From an uncultured bacterium (lineage in GTDB: Bacteria > Planctomycetota > UBA8742 > UBA2392), in the NCBI GenBank assembly GCA_938014885.1, contig CALLQI010000018.1:496001-560000 (forward strand): a DNA stretch of 64,000 nucleotides, written 5' to 3'. The notes under the pieces were generated by a model that had not been told where the DNA came from, did not search any database, and saw nothing but the letters and a program-made list of their open reading frames with translations. Positions 44,024 through 53,486 of the stretch are shown here, piece by piece. The position numbers and the translations under genes were made by a program. Within the stretch, counting starts at the first letter, position 1, and each line of letters opens with the position of its first letter.

Positions 44024-45718
44024 ATGGACCGGAAGTTCTGGATGTTGCTGGCGCTGATGCCGCTGGCTTGCTTCACATTGCTGGCTGGTTGCAGCAGCGA
44101 TGACGATGACGACAACGGCACCGTCGTCGTGGCACCCGATGCCCGGGTTACGCTGGGCTTCCTCGGCCGCTTCAACACGGGCCTTTATGACAGCGCCGGC
44201 GCTGAGATCCCGGCCTTCTGCCCGCTGACGGACCGCCTGTTCGTGATCAACGCCGGCCCCAGCACCGTGGATGTCATTAACCTGGCCGATCCCGAAAACC
44301 CCGTGCTGATCACCACCATCGACTGCACCCTGTACGCTAACACCGGCGCGCCCAACAGTGTGGCCGTGCTCAACGGCATTCTGGCCATCGCGATCCAGGA
44401 CGGCACCAAGACCGACCCGGGCGTGGTCGTCTTCTTCAACACCAATGAAACCACCTTTGACACCAGCACCGACCTGAATGTCGTTACGGTCGGCGCGCTG
44501 CCCGACATGCTGACTTTCACGCCGGACGGCAGCCGTGTGCTCGTCGCCAACGAAGGCGAGCCCAACGACGACTACACCGTCGACCCCGAAGGCAGCATCA
44601 GCATCATCAACATCGCCGGCGGTGCCGCCGGCGCGACAGTCACCACGGCCGGCTTCACCACCTTCAACGCGCAAAAGGCGGCGCTGATCGCGCAAGGCGT
44701 GCGCATTTTCGGCCCCGGCAGCGACACCGACGGCCTCGCCACCGTCGCGCAGGACCTTGAGCCCGAATACATCACCTGCACGAACACCACGGCCTGGGTC
44801 ACGCTGCAGGAGGCAAACGCCATCGCGATCGTGGATATCGCGACTTCGACCGTGACGGCTGTCCGCGCGCTCGGCTACAAAGACCACAGCCTGCCCCGCA
44901 ACGCCTTTGACCCAAGCGACCGCGACGGCCCCGGCAGCACGGCCATGATCCAGTTCGTGAACGGACCGATCCGCGGCCTGTACATGCCCGACGCCATCGC
45001 CAGCTACAGCGTCGGCGGCAACAGCTACCTCGTGACGGTGAACGAAGGTGACGCCCGCGACTACGGCGGCACGCCCGGCTTCTCGGAAGAAGAGCGCCTC
45101 AACGGCGTTACCCTTGACCCGACCGTGTTCCCCAATGCGGCCGCATTGCAGGCCAACGCCGCGTTCGGCCGGCTGAACATCACTACGGCCACCGGCGACA
45201 CGGACAACGACGGCGATCTGGACGCGATCTACTGCTACGGCGGCCGCAGCTTCAGCATCTGGAACTCGAACGGGCAACTGGTGTGGGACAGTGGCGACGA
45301 GATTGAGCGGCTGATCGCCGCGCACCTGCCGCTGTGGTTCAACGCCGGCCACACCAACAACCTGCTCGATGACCGCAGCGACGCCAAAGGCCCAGAGCCT
45401 GAGGCCGTGACGCTGGCGCAGATTGACGACCGCTGGTACGCGTTCATCGGGCTTGAGCGCATCTGCGGCATTCTGGTGTACGACATCACGGTGCCGAGCG
45501 CGCCGCGCTTCCAGACCTACATCAACACTCGCAACTTCAACGCCACGCCGGGCGCTGCAGCAGGCCCCGGTCAGCCGGTGCCGGGCCTCGACCTTGGACC
45601 TGAGGGCATGGTGTTCGTGCCGGCAGCACAAAGCCCCAACGGCCGCGCGCTGCTGATTGTGAGCCATGAGGTAAGCGGCAGCACCACGATCTATGAAGCG
45701 ACGAAGCTGTTCGACTGA
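44024..45718 (+). CDS. Choice-of-anchor-I-type lipoprotein
   Basis: 564 residues. The leader ends in LLAGC followed by SSDDDDDNGT, an acidic stretch after the lipidated cysteine. The body is a beta-propeller-like repeat structure with RLFVINAGPSTVDVINLADP, VLVANEGEPNDDYTVDPEGS near 170-190 and VTVNEGDARDYGG near 340, matching the choice-of-anchor-I family as I know it. Members often sit with alkaline-phosphatase-like or adhesin modules; here the family domain is alone. EF-like acidic segments (DTDNDGDLDA near 390) suggest calcium binding. The start ATG at 44024 has GAAAGGAG upstream. A strong terminator follows. Confidence 0.87.
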   Translation: MDRKFWMLLALMPLACFTLLAGCSSDDDDDNGTVVVAPDARVTLGFLGRFNTGLYDSAGAEIPAFCPLTDRLFVINAGPSTVDVINLADPENPVLITTIDCTLYANTGAPNSVAVLNGILAIAIQDGTKTDPGVVVFFNTNETTFDTSTDLNVVTVGALPDMLTFTPDGSRVLVANEGEPNDDYTVDPEGSISIINIAGGAAGATVTTAGFTTFNAQKAALIAQGVRIFGPGSDTDGLATVAQDLEPEYITCTNTTAWVTLQEANAIAIVDIATSTVTAVRALGYKDHSLPRNAFDPSDRDGPGSTAMIQFVNGPIRGLYMPDAIASYSVGGNSYLVTVNEGDARDYGGTPGFSEEERLNGVTLDPTVFPNAAALQANAAFGRLNITTATGDTDNDGDLDAIYCYGGRSFSIWNSNGQLVWDSGDEIERLIAAHLPLWFNAGHTNNLLDDRSDAKGPEPEAVTLAQIDDRWYAFIGLERICGILVYDITVPSAPRFQTYINTRNFNATPGAAAGPGQPVPGLDLGPEGMVFVPAAQSPNGRALLIVSHEVSGSTTIYEATKLFD

Positions 45719-45732
45719 TCGGCAGGGCAAGC

Positions 45733-45765
45733 AACCGGGCGACCCTTGGGGTCGCCCGGTTTTCG
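45733..45765. terminator. Bidirectional hairpin terminator
   Basis: AACCGGGCGACCC / GGTCGCCCGGTT with a TTGG loop and a TTTTCG tail on the plus strand, between the convergent choice-of-anchor-I and alpha-2-macroglobulin genes. Confidence 0.88.
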
Positions 45766-45777
45766 ATTTGGTGTGGG

Positions 45778-48700
45778 TTACTTGCCGGTCACGGTCATCT
45801 GTTGCGGGTCGCAGTAGCCGTTGCGGGCTTCGTTGTACATGTCGAAGGCGCGGGCTGGCAGTGCAACGAACTTGCCCTCGGCCACCACCACACAGTCGTA
45901 CTCAAGCATCAGGCTTCCGCGCGGCAGCTCGGTCACGAAGAAGTTGGTGGTGTGGTCGCGTACTTCTTTGGTCAGGTACAGGCCGCCTGACGCGCGGTGC
46001 TTGCCGTCTTCGTCCCACTTGTTGGCGATGGGCTCAAAGCACGGCGGGCGCTGGTCTTCGATGCACAGGTAACGGTCGCCCTGGGTACCGGTCAGGCTGA
46101 TCCGTACGCTGACGACGTCGCCGACCTTCAGCTCGTCGCCTTCGCGCAGGCTGCTGTACTCATGCACGATGCGCGTTTCGGTGTAGTTGCGCAGCACGTT
46201 GCCTCGGCTGTCCTGCACTTCGACTTCGACTTCACGGGTGGTGCTGGTGCGCCGGCGATAATCGCGGATGACGCGAAGACCGTTTTCCTGGCCGACGTTG
46301 AATTCGGTCTCCGGCACCAGGCTGCGCACCACCAGGCTGCCCGTGACCGCGCCCTTGCCGCTGCGCTTGAGGCTGAAGCCGGTGGCCTTGCTGAATTCGA
46401 CGGCTGTGACGCCAAAGCGTGTGCGGTCCTCCAGCGCGTTGGCGGCCGTGCGCTGGTAGCTGCCAAGGGCATGCTTGCCGTAGTCGACCTGCACCTGCAC
46501 GGCCTCAGCCTGTCCGGCGCTGGTGCCCATCCACGCCGCCATGCCGCGCAGCGCAGCCCCTGTCGCGCGGGTGTTGCCCCAGCCGTTGCCTCGGCGTGCG
46601 GCCACCAGGCCGTCCACGGCCGCTTGCGCGATGGCCGACTTGGGCGAAACCAGTGCCAGCGCGTTCACCGCGTCGGACTGTGCTTCGTGGGCGGTGTCGT
46701 GCCAGCGCTGGTCCTGGTTGCCTCCGCTGAACAGCACCGTGTCGCCCTGGCGCAGCCCCAGCTTCTCGAGCTGGCTGACGCAAGACTGCGCGTCGCGTTC
46801 ACGACCCTGGCTGTGCATCGCAATCGCGAGGTTGGCCCATGCCGCAGCCCCCATTTCGGTGCGCAGCGACGCCAGCGTCAGCGCCTGCTGCAGCCGCTGT
46901 CGCTGCGTCTTGACCGGCTTGCCCTGTTCGTCGGTGGGGGTCTCGGTTTGCGCGGGCAGTTGCGCCATGGCCTCGGCCGCGGCGCGCAGCGCGCGGGCGC
47001 TGAGTGTCGCGTCGAGTGACGGGTGATCCAGCTGCAGGATGAACTCGATGCCGCGGTGCAGCATGTGGTCGATTGCGGCCTCGCTGGCGGGCAGGCTGAT
47101 GCCGGCGCCGCCGCGCGATATGCGGCGCGCGTCGGCCATGCCCTGCAGCACCGTGGCACTCAGGTGCGGCGCGCTGCCATCACCGCCAAACCAGCCCCAG
47201 CCGCCGTCGTAGTTCTGGTATTCGCGCAGCTTGCCGAAGCCGACATTCACCATCTTCTGCAGCTCCAGCTGGTTGGTCAGCGCTTCCGGCCACTGGTCGG
47301 CGGGGCTGGCGCCGCTGTAGTTCATGCGCGCCTTGCTGATGTCGTACAGGCTCAGCTTGTTGGCGCGCAGCACATCCAGCACCGAAAGCAGGGGCACAAA
47401 CCGGTTCGTGGTTTGCTCCGCGCAACCGTACGGATAGCTCACGAGCCCGGGCAGCGCGTCAACCAGTTGCGACAGCAGCGTGCCGTCGAACTGGATCTCG
47501 GCCGTGCTGCGGCCCGCAATCGCGTTGCGCGGCAGCTCAGGCGTCACTGTCAGCGAGGCCGTGCGCGCGTCCATGGCAAAGCGCGTCACCGTCACCATCG
47601 GCACGCCGCGCGGCTGCACGCTGTAGCGCCAGTCCAGGCTGTCATGGACCAGGCCTGATGAATCCAGCACCTGCACCTTCAGCAGCGCGATGCCCGGTTT
47701 CTCGACCTTCACGCGGAAGCGCACTTCCTGCGTGCGGCCGGCCTCGACCATAAACGTGCCGCCCGGTGCGGCGGCATTGAGCATTTTAAGCGGCGACGTG
47801 TGGCCCTCAAGGTTCAGGCTGACTTCGGTGCTGACGGCAACGCTTTCGTCCTGCAGGTTCTGTACCAGCGCGCACAGTTCCACTTCGTCGCCTTCAGTCA
47901 GTGCGCGCGGCCCCACCATGCGGGCGCTGACGGGCTTGGCCACCTTGAAACTGCCGGCGAACTGGCCCACGGCGCTGACTTTGTCCACCGCGATGGCCTC
48001 AACGCTCCATTCGGTCAGGTTGTCGGGCAGGGTGAATGTGACCGTGGCGACGCCGTTCTCGTCGGTGAGCAGGCGGCCGTGGAAGAACGCACTGTCCTGG
48101 AAGTTGCGGCGCTCGGGCGAATCGCCTCGGCCCGCGCCACCGCCGCCGCGCGCGCGCCGGTGGGCAAACCCGCCCGATCCGCCGCGCCCGCCACCGCCGC
48201 CCACACCGACCTTGCTGCTTTCGCCGTAGTACGGGTCTTCGGCCACACCGTCGGGCATGGGTGACTCGTTGATCGAATCCTCGGCGTCGAGGGCATAGAA
48301 CTTGGGGCCGGCGTTTTTCTCCGGCTCTTCGGTGAAGTCCACCAAGTTGATTGCATGGGTCGTCAGCCACGACAGGCTGCCATAAAAGAAGCTGCCCGGC
48401 GGCATGGCGCTGACCTTCCAGCGCGTAACCTTCACGCTGGAGTGCCGCGTCGGTGCCACGCGGGTGCGGCTGTGCAGCGCCGCGTCCGTGGCGACAAAGC
48501 GGGTGACGCCGGCAAAGAAGTGGTCGTACAGATTGGTGGTGTCGAGTACCGGGGTCGCGAACTCACGCAGCGCCGCGTCCCAAACCGACAGCGTGACTTC
48601 GGCGCGAACGCCGGCCCCGTTGCGGTCCATGGCAAAGATGTCCGCCGTGGCTTCCTCGCCGGGCAGGTACTTCTCCTTGTCAAAGCGCACGGCCAGCTGC

Positions 48701-51700
48701 ACGCGGCGCGAGGCCGGCTTGACCGTCAGCTCGGCGCGGGCGGCGTAGTAAGTGCCGCCGCGCACCGCGCGGGCGGACAGATGATAGTGCGGGGCGTCCG
48801 TGTCGCGCACAGCGTGCTCAATCACTGCGATCTGGCCCGCGGCGCTGACGGTCTGGTGCTCGTACTCGTTGCCGTCGCGGTGGCGTGAAAGCAGCACGCT
48901 GCCCGCCCTGGGTTGGCACAACAGTACGCGCATCGGGCGCGTGGCATCGGACTGGTTGAACTCGGGCAGCATCGCAAAGGTCGAGTTCTCGAACGCACCC
49001 TTACCCACGAGGACCAGGTCGTGGCTTTGCACGAAGCGCTCACCCCCGGCCTCACCGCTGATCACGACGCGATAGCGCCCGCTGCGGCCGGACAGGCCGA
49101 TGTAAAGCCGTTCGGTGTACGCGGCCAGGGTGAACTGGGAGGTGCTTTCCAGGCGCAGGCTCGGGTTGCGCCATTCGGCCGGCAGCAGGCTGCTTTGGTC
49201 GGTGATGCGGTAGATCGCGCACTCGCCCTTGGAAGCCAGCCTGTTGCCCGCGCCGCTGGTGATGGCGATCGGCACTTCCAGGTTGGTGTTGCTGATCCAG
49301 TTGGCCTGGGGCCACGTGCAGCTTACGCCAAGCCCGCTGCCGGATAGCTGCAGCTCGCCTTGCGCGCTCACGGTCTGGCCGCCGGGGCCGGTGCCTGTCG
49401 CGTAGATGGTCAGGGTCGTGAAGCGCCCGTCGGCGGCCTTGCTGATGGCCTCCGTGTCGAGCGCCAGCCGGTACTCGCCGTCCATGTTGGTGCGGCCCTT
49501 GCCGGCAGCGGCGCTGAAGCGCGGGAGCCCAAGTGGCTGCGCGTAAACGGTTACGCTGACATCACCGCCCTGCACCCAGCCACCCGCGAGGTAGCTGAAG
49601 CGCACGACCACCTCGCCACTGGTGCCCACGATCATGGGGTGGCGCAGCGAGTCCACCGTCAGGCGCACGTCTTTCTTAAAGTACTCGAGCACCCTCATCC
49701 GGAAGCTCGCGGGCTTAAGGCGCGGGCTTTCGGCTGTGATGTCATAGGTCCCGACGGGGGCCCCGTGCGGGATCTCGAACTGGGCCAGCGCGGTGCCGAA
49801 CTCGTTCAGGCGTACTTCGGCGCGGAACTGCTCGACGCCCGAGTGCATCACGCGCAGCAGCACGGCCTCGCCTTCCAGGCGGCCTTCGCCCATGGGCAGA
49901 CGCGTGACCAGCTTCAGGTGCGCGGTGTCGCCGGGGCGATATACGGGCCGGTCGGTGTAGACAAAGCTGGCGATGTCACGCGCGGGCTCAGGCACCACGG
50001 CGGGCAGCCATGAAGGCGTGTCTTCGATGTGTTCGGGGTCGTGCTTGTCATTGATAAGGAAGCAGCCGGTTCCGGTATCGACCAGGCACCAGAAGTTGTT
50101 CACGTCGTAGGGCGCCTTGCCGATGCCCGCGAGGCCGTGCGCGTCGGTCATGGCACTAAAGGGGTGATTCACCATGCGGCGCTCGTCGCGGTACTGCACG
50201 ACGCGCTGGGTGCCCTTGGACGGGTCGCGCGAGTCCACGGCTACTTCCGCCAGGTAGGGCACGCTGACGTGCAGGTTTTCGTGGTAGCCGCCGGCCAGCA
50301 GCGCGCCTTCGACCGGATGGCCGTCGCCGGTGGTCAACCACAGCGTGTCGCCCTGCGGTGTGCGGCGGCGCACCAGCGAAAGGTCGGCCACCTGCATCAG
50401 TTTGCGCTCGGTGATTTCGCCGCCCTTGATTTCGAGCACGTACACACCCGGCGTGCCGGTGTACAGCGAAAGGCCGTCGCGGAATTCGTAGAAGTGCTTG
50501 CGCGTCGGGTTCAGCGCAAACGACTGGTCCATCACGCTGGTGCCGAGGCACTCGTTGAACGCGGGCAGCTTCTCGAGCTCAGACAGTTCCGAAAACACGT
50601 GCTCGGCGCCGGTGTGGCCCTTCAACAGGGTGCCGAGATCCAACGGGCGCAGGCTGACCTGCACGCTGGATACGTTGCGCGCGTACACGCTGATCTGCAC
50701 GTGTTCGCCGGGGCGGATCATGGCGCGCGAATCGAAACTCGAGAACAACTGCGGGTGCTCGATCACCTGCACCAGCCGGCGCGCTTCACCGATGTAGCGC
50801 GACTTGGGGAAGTCCTTTTCCAGCTGCGCGAACTCGGTGCGTGCGGCCGCAAAGTCATTCAGGTAGTACGCGACGTAGCCCAGCAGGAAGCGCGCTTCGT
50901 CGTCATAGGCGCTGCCCTTGTGGTCGCGCAGCACGCGTTGCAGCAGCGGGCGCGGGTCGCGCGACAGGGCGGGCTCATGCACGCGGCCGTCGCGCCAGTT
51001 GGTCAGCTTCGAGTTCAAGGCGGCGTTGCCGTACAGGCCCACGTTCAGCATCAATACCGCGCGGCGGTAGGCCACGCTGGCCAGCAGCTCCTTGTCGCCG
51101 ATCTGCTGCGCGGTCGCGTTGGCGGAATCGAACAGCGCCTGGATCGTGTGCAGGTTCGGGTAACTGGGCTGGTAGTAATAGCCGCGGCGCGTGAAGGGCT
51201 CATCGCGGGGCGAGCCCATGGCGGGCTTGGGCGCGGGCTCTACCTTGCTGTCGGCTTCGCGCGAGTCTTCTTCCACGTCTTCGATGGGTTCTTCATCCCA
51301 GGTCTCAGGCACGGTGACGCCATCATTCGGGTGCACTTCCATGCCTTCGCTGTCGGGTGTGCGCACACCGAAAAAGTGCATCTCGTTTACCCTGTTGGCG
51401 GCCATGCGGTCGGTGAGTTCCATGATGTCGCAGTACTCAAGCGTCACGGCCACATAGCGCTGCTTGCGCGCGCCTTTGGCGTCGTCGCCGGCGAAGTCGA
51501 GCTGCGTACGCGCGCTGTCGTAGGCCTCGCGCAGCAGCCGCAGTGCGGCCGCGATGTCACTGTGCAGCGTGTCGCGATAGCTGAAGGGCCAGCGATGTTC
51601 GCTGGTGAGCTTGGCGTAGTCGGCGGCCCCGTAGATGCGCCGGCCGTCGTTGTGGGCGTAGTAATCGTGGTCGCGCGCGGCGAGGTGCAGCGCGGCCATG

Positions 51701-52056
51701 CGGATCACGTCGATGCGGGTGTCCACGTCCTGCACTTTGGCGGCGAGTTCAAGTACTTCGGCGCCTTCACTCTGGGCCAGCCGGTCCCACGCCTCGTGCG
51801 CTTGCGCGGCCTGCAACGATGCGAGGTAACGCATGGTGCCGCGGTCGCGGGCTGCGGATTCGGGCAAGCCCTTGAGCGCCCGCTCGTAGCTGTCGGCGGC
51901 GGCCTGGTAGTTCTTGGAATCCCAAGCCGTGTCGGCATCGGCGAGGAGCTTGGTGTACTGTGCGGCGCGGTCCTGTGCCTGGAGATGGTGGTGAATAAGG
52001 AAGGAAACGGCGGCGAGGGCGCAAAGCGCCGTGGCGGAAAAGATGGCGCGCTTCAT
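45778..52056 (-). CDS. Giant alpha-2-macroglobulin-like protein
   Basis: 2092 residues. A signal anchor (MKRAIFSATALCALAAVSFL) is followed by a TPR-like helical region (about 30-450), then macroglobulin beta-sandwich domains. A Gly/Arg-rich loop (about residues 1275-1310) containing GAGRGDSPERR sits where a protease bait region would be. The thioester motif is PYGCAEQT with Cys1545 and Gln1548, so the CxEQ reactive bond can form; the alpha/alpha-toroid domain follows to about 1850 and a receptor-binding-like domain ends the chain. Such proteins trap proteases in the bacterial periplasm. The start ATG at 52054-52056 has GGAG upstream; the in-frame extension to 52230 reads repeat DNA. No pbpC-type penicillin-binding protein is adjacent. 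Confidence 0.9.
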   Translation of the reverse strand: MKRAIFSATALCALAAVSFLIHHHLQAQDRAAQYTKLLADADTAWDSKNYQAAADSYERALKGLPESAARDRGTMRYLASLQAAQAHEAWDRLAQSEGAEVLELAAKVQDVDTRIDVIRMAALHLAARDHDYYAHNDGRRIYGAADYAKLTSEHRWPFSYRDTLHSDIAAALRLLREAYDSARTQLDFAGDDAKGARKQRYVAVTLEYCDIMELTDRMAANRVNEMHFFGVRTPDSEGMEVHPNDGVTVPETWDEEPIEDVEEDSREADSKVEPAPKPAMGSPRDEPFTRRGYYYQPSYPNLHTIQALFDSANATAQQIGDKELLASVAYRRAVLMLNVGLYGNAALNSKLTNWRDGRVHEPALSRDPRPLLQRVLRDHKGSAYDDEARFLLGYVAYYLNDFAAARTEFAQLEKDFPKSRYIGEARRLVQVIEHPQLFSSFDSRAMIRPGEHVQISVYARNVSSVQVSLRPLDLGTLLKGHTGAEHVFSELSELEKLPAFNECLGTSVMDQSFALNPTRKHFYEFRDGLSLYTGTPGVYVLEIKGGEITERKLMQVADLSLVRRRTPQGDTLWLTTGDGHPVEGALLAGGYHENLHVSVPYLAEVAVDSRDPSKGTQRVVQYRDERRMVNHPFSAMTDAHGLAGIGKAPYDVNNFWCLVDTGTGCFLINDKHDPEHIEDTPSWLPAVVPEPARDIASFVYTDRPVYRPGDTAHLKLVTRLPMGEGRLEGEAVLLRVMHSGVEQFRAEVRLNEFGTALAQFEIPHGAPVGTYDITAESPRLKPASFRMRVLEYFKKDVRLTVDSLRHPMIVGTSGEVVVRFSYLAGGWVQGGDVSVTVYAQPLGLPRFSAAAGKGRTNMDGEYRLALDTEAISKAADGRFTTLTIYATGTGPGGQTVSAQGELQLSGSGLGVSCTWPQANWISNTNLEVPIAITSGAGNRLASKGECAIYRITDQSSLLPAEWRNPSLRLESTSQFTLAAYTERLYIGLSGRSGRYRVVISGEAGGERFVQSHDLVLVGKGAFENSTFAMLPEFNQSDATRPMRVLLCQPRAGSVLLSRHRDGNEYEHQTVSAAGQIAVIEHAVRDTDAPHYHLSARAVRGGTYYAARAELTVKPASRRVQLAVRFDKEKYLPGEEATADIFAMDRNGAGVRAEVTLSVWDAALREFATPVLDTTNLYDHFFAGVTRFVATDAALHSRTRVAPTRHSSVKVTRWKVSAMPPGSFFYGSLSWLTTHAINLVDFTEEPEKNAGPKFYALDAEDSINESPMPDGVAEDPYYGESSKVGVGGGGGRGGSGGFAHRRARGGGGAGRGDSPERRNFQDSAFFHGRLLTDENGVATVTFTLPDNLTEWSVEAIAVDKVSAVGQFAGSFKVAKPVSARMVGPRALTEGDEVELCALVQNLQDESVAVSTEVSLNLEGHTSPLKMLNAAAPGGTFMVEAGRTQEVRFRVKVEKPGIALLKVQVLDSSGLVHDSLDWRYSVQPRGVPMVTVTRFAMDARTASLTVTPELPRNAIAGRSTAEIQFDGTLLSQLVDALPGLVSYPYGCAEQTTNRFVPLLSVLDVLRANKLSLYDISKARMNYSGASPADQWPEALTNQLELQKMVNVGFGKLREYQNYDGGWGWFGGDGSAPHLSATVLQGMADARRISRGGAGISLPASEAAIDHMLHRGIEFILQLDHPSLDATLSARALRAAAEAMAQLPAQTETPTDEQGKPVKTQRQRLQQALTLASLRTEMGAAAWANLAIAMHSQGRERDAQSCVSQLEKLGLRQGDTVLFSGGNQDQRWHDTAHEAQSDAVNALALVSPKSAIAQAAVDGLVAARRGNGWGNTRATGAALRGMAAWMGTSAGQAEAVQVQVDYGKHALGSYQRTAANALEDRTRFGVTAVEFSKATGFSLKRSGKGAVTGSLVVRSLVPETEFNVGQENGLRVIRDYRRRTSTTREVEVEVQDSRGNVLRNYTETRIVHEYSSLREGDELKVGDVVSVRISLTGTQGDRYLCIEDQRPPCFEPIANKWDEDGKHRASGGLYLTKEVRDHTTNFFVTELPRGSLMLEYDCVVVAEGKFVALPARAFDMYNEARNGYCDPQQMTVTGK

Positions 52057-52133
52057 GGCGACTCCAGCAAGGGACCAACCCGGGACAGTTTGGAACGCAG
52101 TATGACATGAAATGTTCGCGTGAAAGTGCGAGC

Positions 52134-52230
52134 GGGGGCTGGAGGCTGGAGATTGGAGGTTGGGGGTTCGGGTGTTGATGCGGGATACGAAACGCGAAGC
52201 ACCAAGCACCAAGCACCAAGCACCGAGCAC
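52134..52230. repeat. G-rich and AGCACC-type degenerate repeats between HU and the macroglobulin gene
   Basis: From 52134 to about 52172 the plus strand reads GGGGGCTGGAGGCTGGAGATTGGAGGTTGGGGG-like words (7-8 bp period). From 52198 to 52230 it is AGCACCA repeated about four times with one variant, then CGAGCAC. The second word type recurs at 57.66 kb. The block lies between the HU terminator and the macroglobulin start. Confidence 0.7.
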
Positions 52231-52237
52231 GGGCGGT

Positions 52238-52270
52238 TAAACAAAACCGGGCGCGCTGATGCGCGCCCGG
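52238..52270 (-). terminator. Terminator of the HU gene
   Basis: Stem CCGGGCGCGC / GCGCGCCCGG with a TGAT loop, followed on the minus strand by TTTTGTTT. It is a textbook intrinsic terminator 30 bp after the HU stop. Confidence 0.93.
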
Positions 52271-52298
52271 CTGTTTCCGCCTGTGAAGGCGGGGCAAA

Positions 52299-52595
52299 CT
52301 ACTTCTTGCCGCCCTTGTTGATCTTGTCCTTGAAATCCTTGCCGACCTTGAAGTTCACGGTCTTGTAGGCCTTGATCTTCATGGCCTGGCCGGTCTGCGG
52401 GTTGCGACCGTTGCGGGCCTTGCGTTCACGGACATTGAAGGTGCCAAAGCCGATGACCTGGACCTTGCCGTCCTTCTGGACGCCTTCGCGGAGGGCGTCA
52501 ACGACCGCGTCAAACGCGCGCTCGGCCGAAGCCTTGCTGTCGAAACCGGCCTTCTTGTTCTTGAGAACGATGTCAACGAGCTGTGCCTTGTTCAT
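52299..52595 (-). CDS. hup: DNA-binding protein HU
   Basis: 98 residues, usual HU length. HU dimers bend and wrap DNA in the nucleoid. The N-terminal helices (MNKAQLVDIVLKNKKAG) and the beta-arm region with GFGTFNVRERKARNGRNPQT and the C-terminal KAYKTVNFKVGKDFKDKI are characteristic. The C-terminus is lysine-rich but not extended. The start ATG at 52593-52595 has AGGAG upstream; a 31-residue in-frame extension to 52688 is rejected. A perfect terminator follows. An unusual inverted repeat lies about 95 bp upstream. Confidence 0.96.
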   Translation of the reverse strand: MNKAQLVDIVLKNKKAGFDSKASAERAFDAVVDALREGVQKDGKVQVIGFGTFNVRERKARNGRNPQTGQAMKIKAYKTVNFKVGKDFKDKINKGGKK

Positions 52596-52678
52596 GCGAA
52601 AACTCCTGTACCTGAAAGAGAAAAGCCTTGTGTCACCGAGACCACCCCTAGTGACGTTATTCGAGAAACGGTGCTCAT

Positions 52679-52710
52679 CTGTCTGCAAACTACAACATGT
52701 AGTCTGTCTG
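52679..52710. promoter_or_regulatory. Candidate operator upstream of HU
   Basis: Inverted repeat CTACA-N3-TGTAG (52690-52702) is flanked by direct repeats CTGTCTG at 52679-52685 and 52704-52710. The site lies 95-107 bases before the HU start codon in an AT-richer stretch. It could bind a dimeric regulator or HU itself; no protein is identified. Confidence 0.35.
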
Positions 52711-53180
52711 TAACTTTATTGAACCCCGGGTCAACTTATCCTGCCCCGTCAACCCCTGTTTCAAGCAGCTTCCGGAAGCCCTTCCCGGCAGGCCCTTGAC
52801 TTCGGGCCACTACTGCTTGAGTTGGCGGAAACATAGATGCGCGCAGTCACCCGGTCAAGCCTGCAAATCAGGATTGTTGAAAATTTCGTGCCCGCCAACC
52901 CCCTGAAAATAAACGTTCCCGGGCGGCACTTCCCGCGATTCCGCTTGACAGCGCACTCCGCGAACGCTAATTGCCCGCCCGCCACCCAAGCGGATTCGCA
53001 AGCGGTGCCTCAGCCCAACCGGCCACGCTGGCCGCAATGCGACAATAGCCCGCAAAGCAGCCAGCAAAGCGCATCGCGCGGCGGTGTGACTTTGTGCGAT
53101 TTCCGGATTCAGTCCGATAATGTCAGCAAGTACAGTTTCTGACACACCATGCTTTGGGCAGTTCACCCAGGGCCGCAGAT

Positions 53181-53463
53181 GAACGGCAACTGCGTTCTCA
53201 CGCAGAGTCGCGGAGTCGCAGAGAACGGCAACTGCGTTTATCCACGAAGCGCCACGAAGAACGGCAACGGCTTTCGGGTTTAGCGGCAACTGCAGTTTTA
53301 CGCTGAATCTCTTGCCGTGGCAGTTCAGTGCGCACCTTGCGAACGTAGCGAGAGGTCGCCGTTGCCGATAGAGAAAGACGCATCGCCGCCAAGCGCGCCA
53401 AGGACTGCCAACACTTCTCTGCGCCTCTGCGTCTCCGCGTGAGAACGCAGTCGCCGTTGTTCG
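53181..53463. repeat. Inverted-repeat element of about 283 bp, MITE-like
   Basis: The left arm (53181-53224) begins GAACGGCAACTGCGTTCTCA. The right arm (53417-53463), read in reverse complement, begins GAACAACGGCGACTGCGTTC and continues in step with it for about 43-46 bp with a few differences. Inside, CGGCAACGGC (53262-53271) pairs with GCCGTTGCCG (53358-53367), and the word GGCAACTGC recurs at 53184, 53226 and 53285. The interior also carries CGCCAAGCGCGCCAAGG and CCACGAAGCGCCACGAAG, words I recall as dispersed repeats in several bacterial phyla. No transposase gene is present. Confidence 0.72.
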
Positions 53464-53486
53464 TGGTTCCCGCGAAGTTGCCGCGG

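Larger units (their letters stand above)
52596..53486. other. 891-bp gene-free region upstream of HU and the HAD hydrolase
   Basis: From HU side to HAD side: HU promoter region with an inverted repeat (52690-52702), about 450 bp of lower-GC sequence without a credible gene, and an inverted-repeat element at 53181-53463. Two open frames (52837-53142 plus; 52855-53289 minus) have no ribosome binding site or recognisable family, and the minus one translates the repeats, so both are left out. A TTGACA box at 52945-52950 with TAATTG 17 bp later is a weak plus-strand promoter candidate with no obvious product. Confidence 0.6.

Noticed and set aside
43895..45730. 611-residue minus-strand frame opposite the choice-of-anchor-I gene
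   Set aside because: Antisense shadow; the plus-strand lipoprotein is well supported by leader and family motifs.
50029..52110. 693-residue plus-strand frame opposite the macroglobulin gene
   Set aside because: Shadow of the N-terminal part of the macroglobulin-like gene; composition not protein-like.
52837..53289. Two open frames in the HU-HAD spacer
   Set aside because: No ribosome binding site or family; the minus-strand one is made of translated repeat words (NAVAVL recurring).
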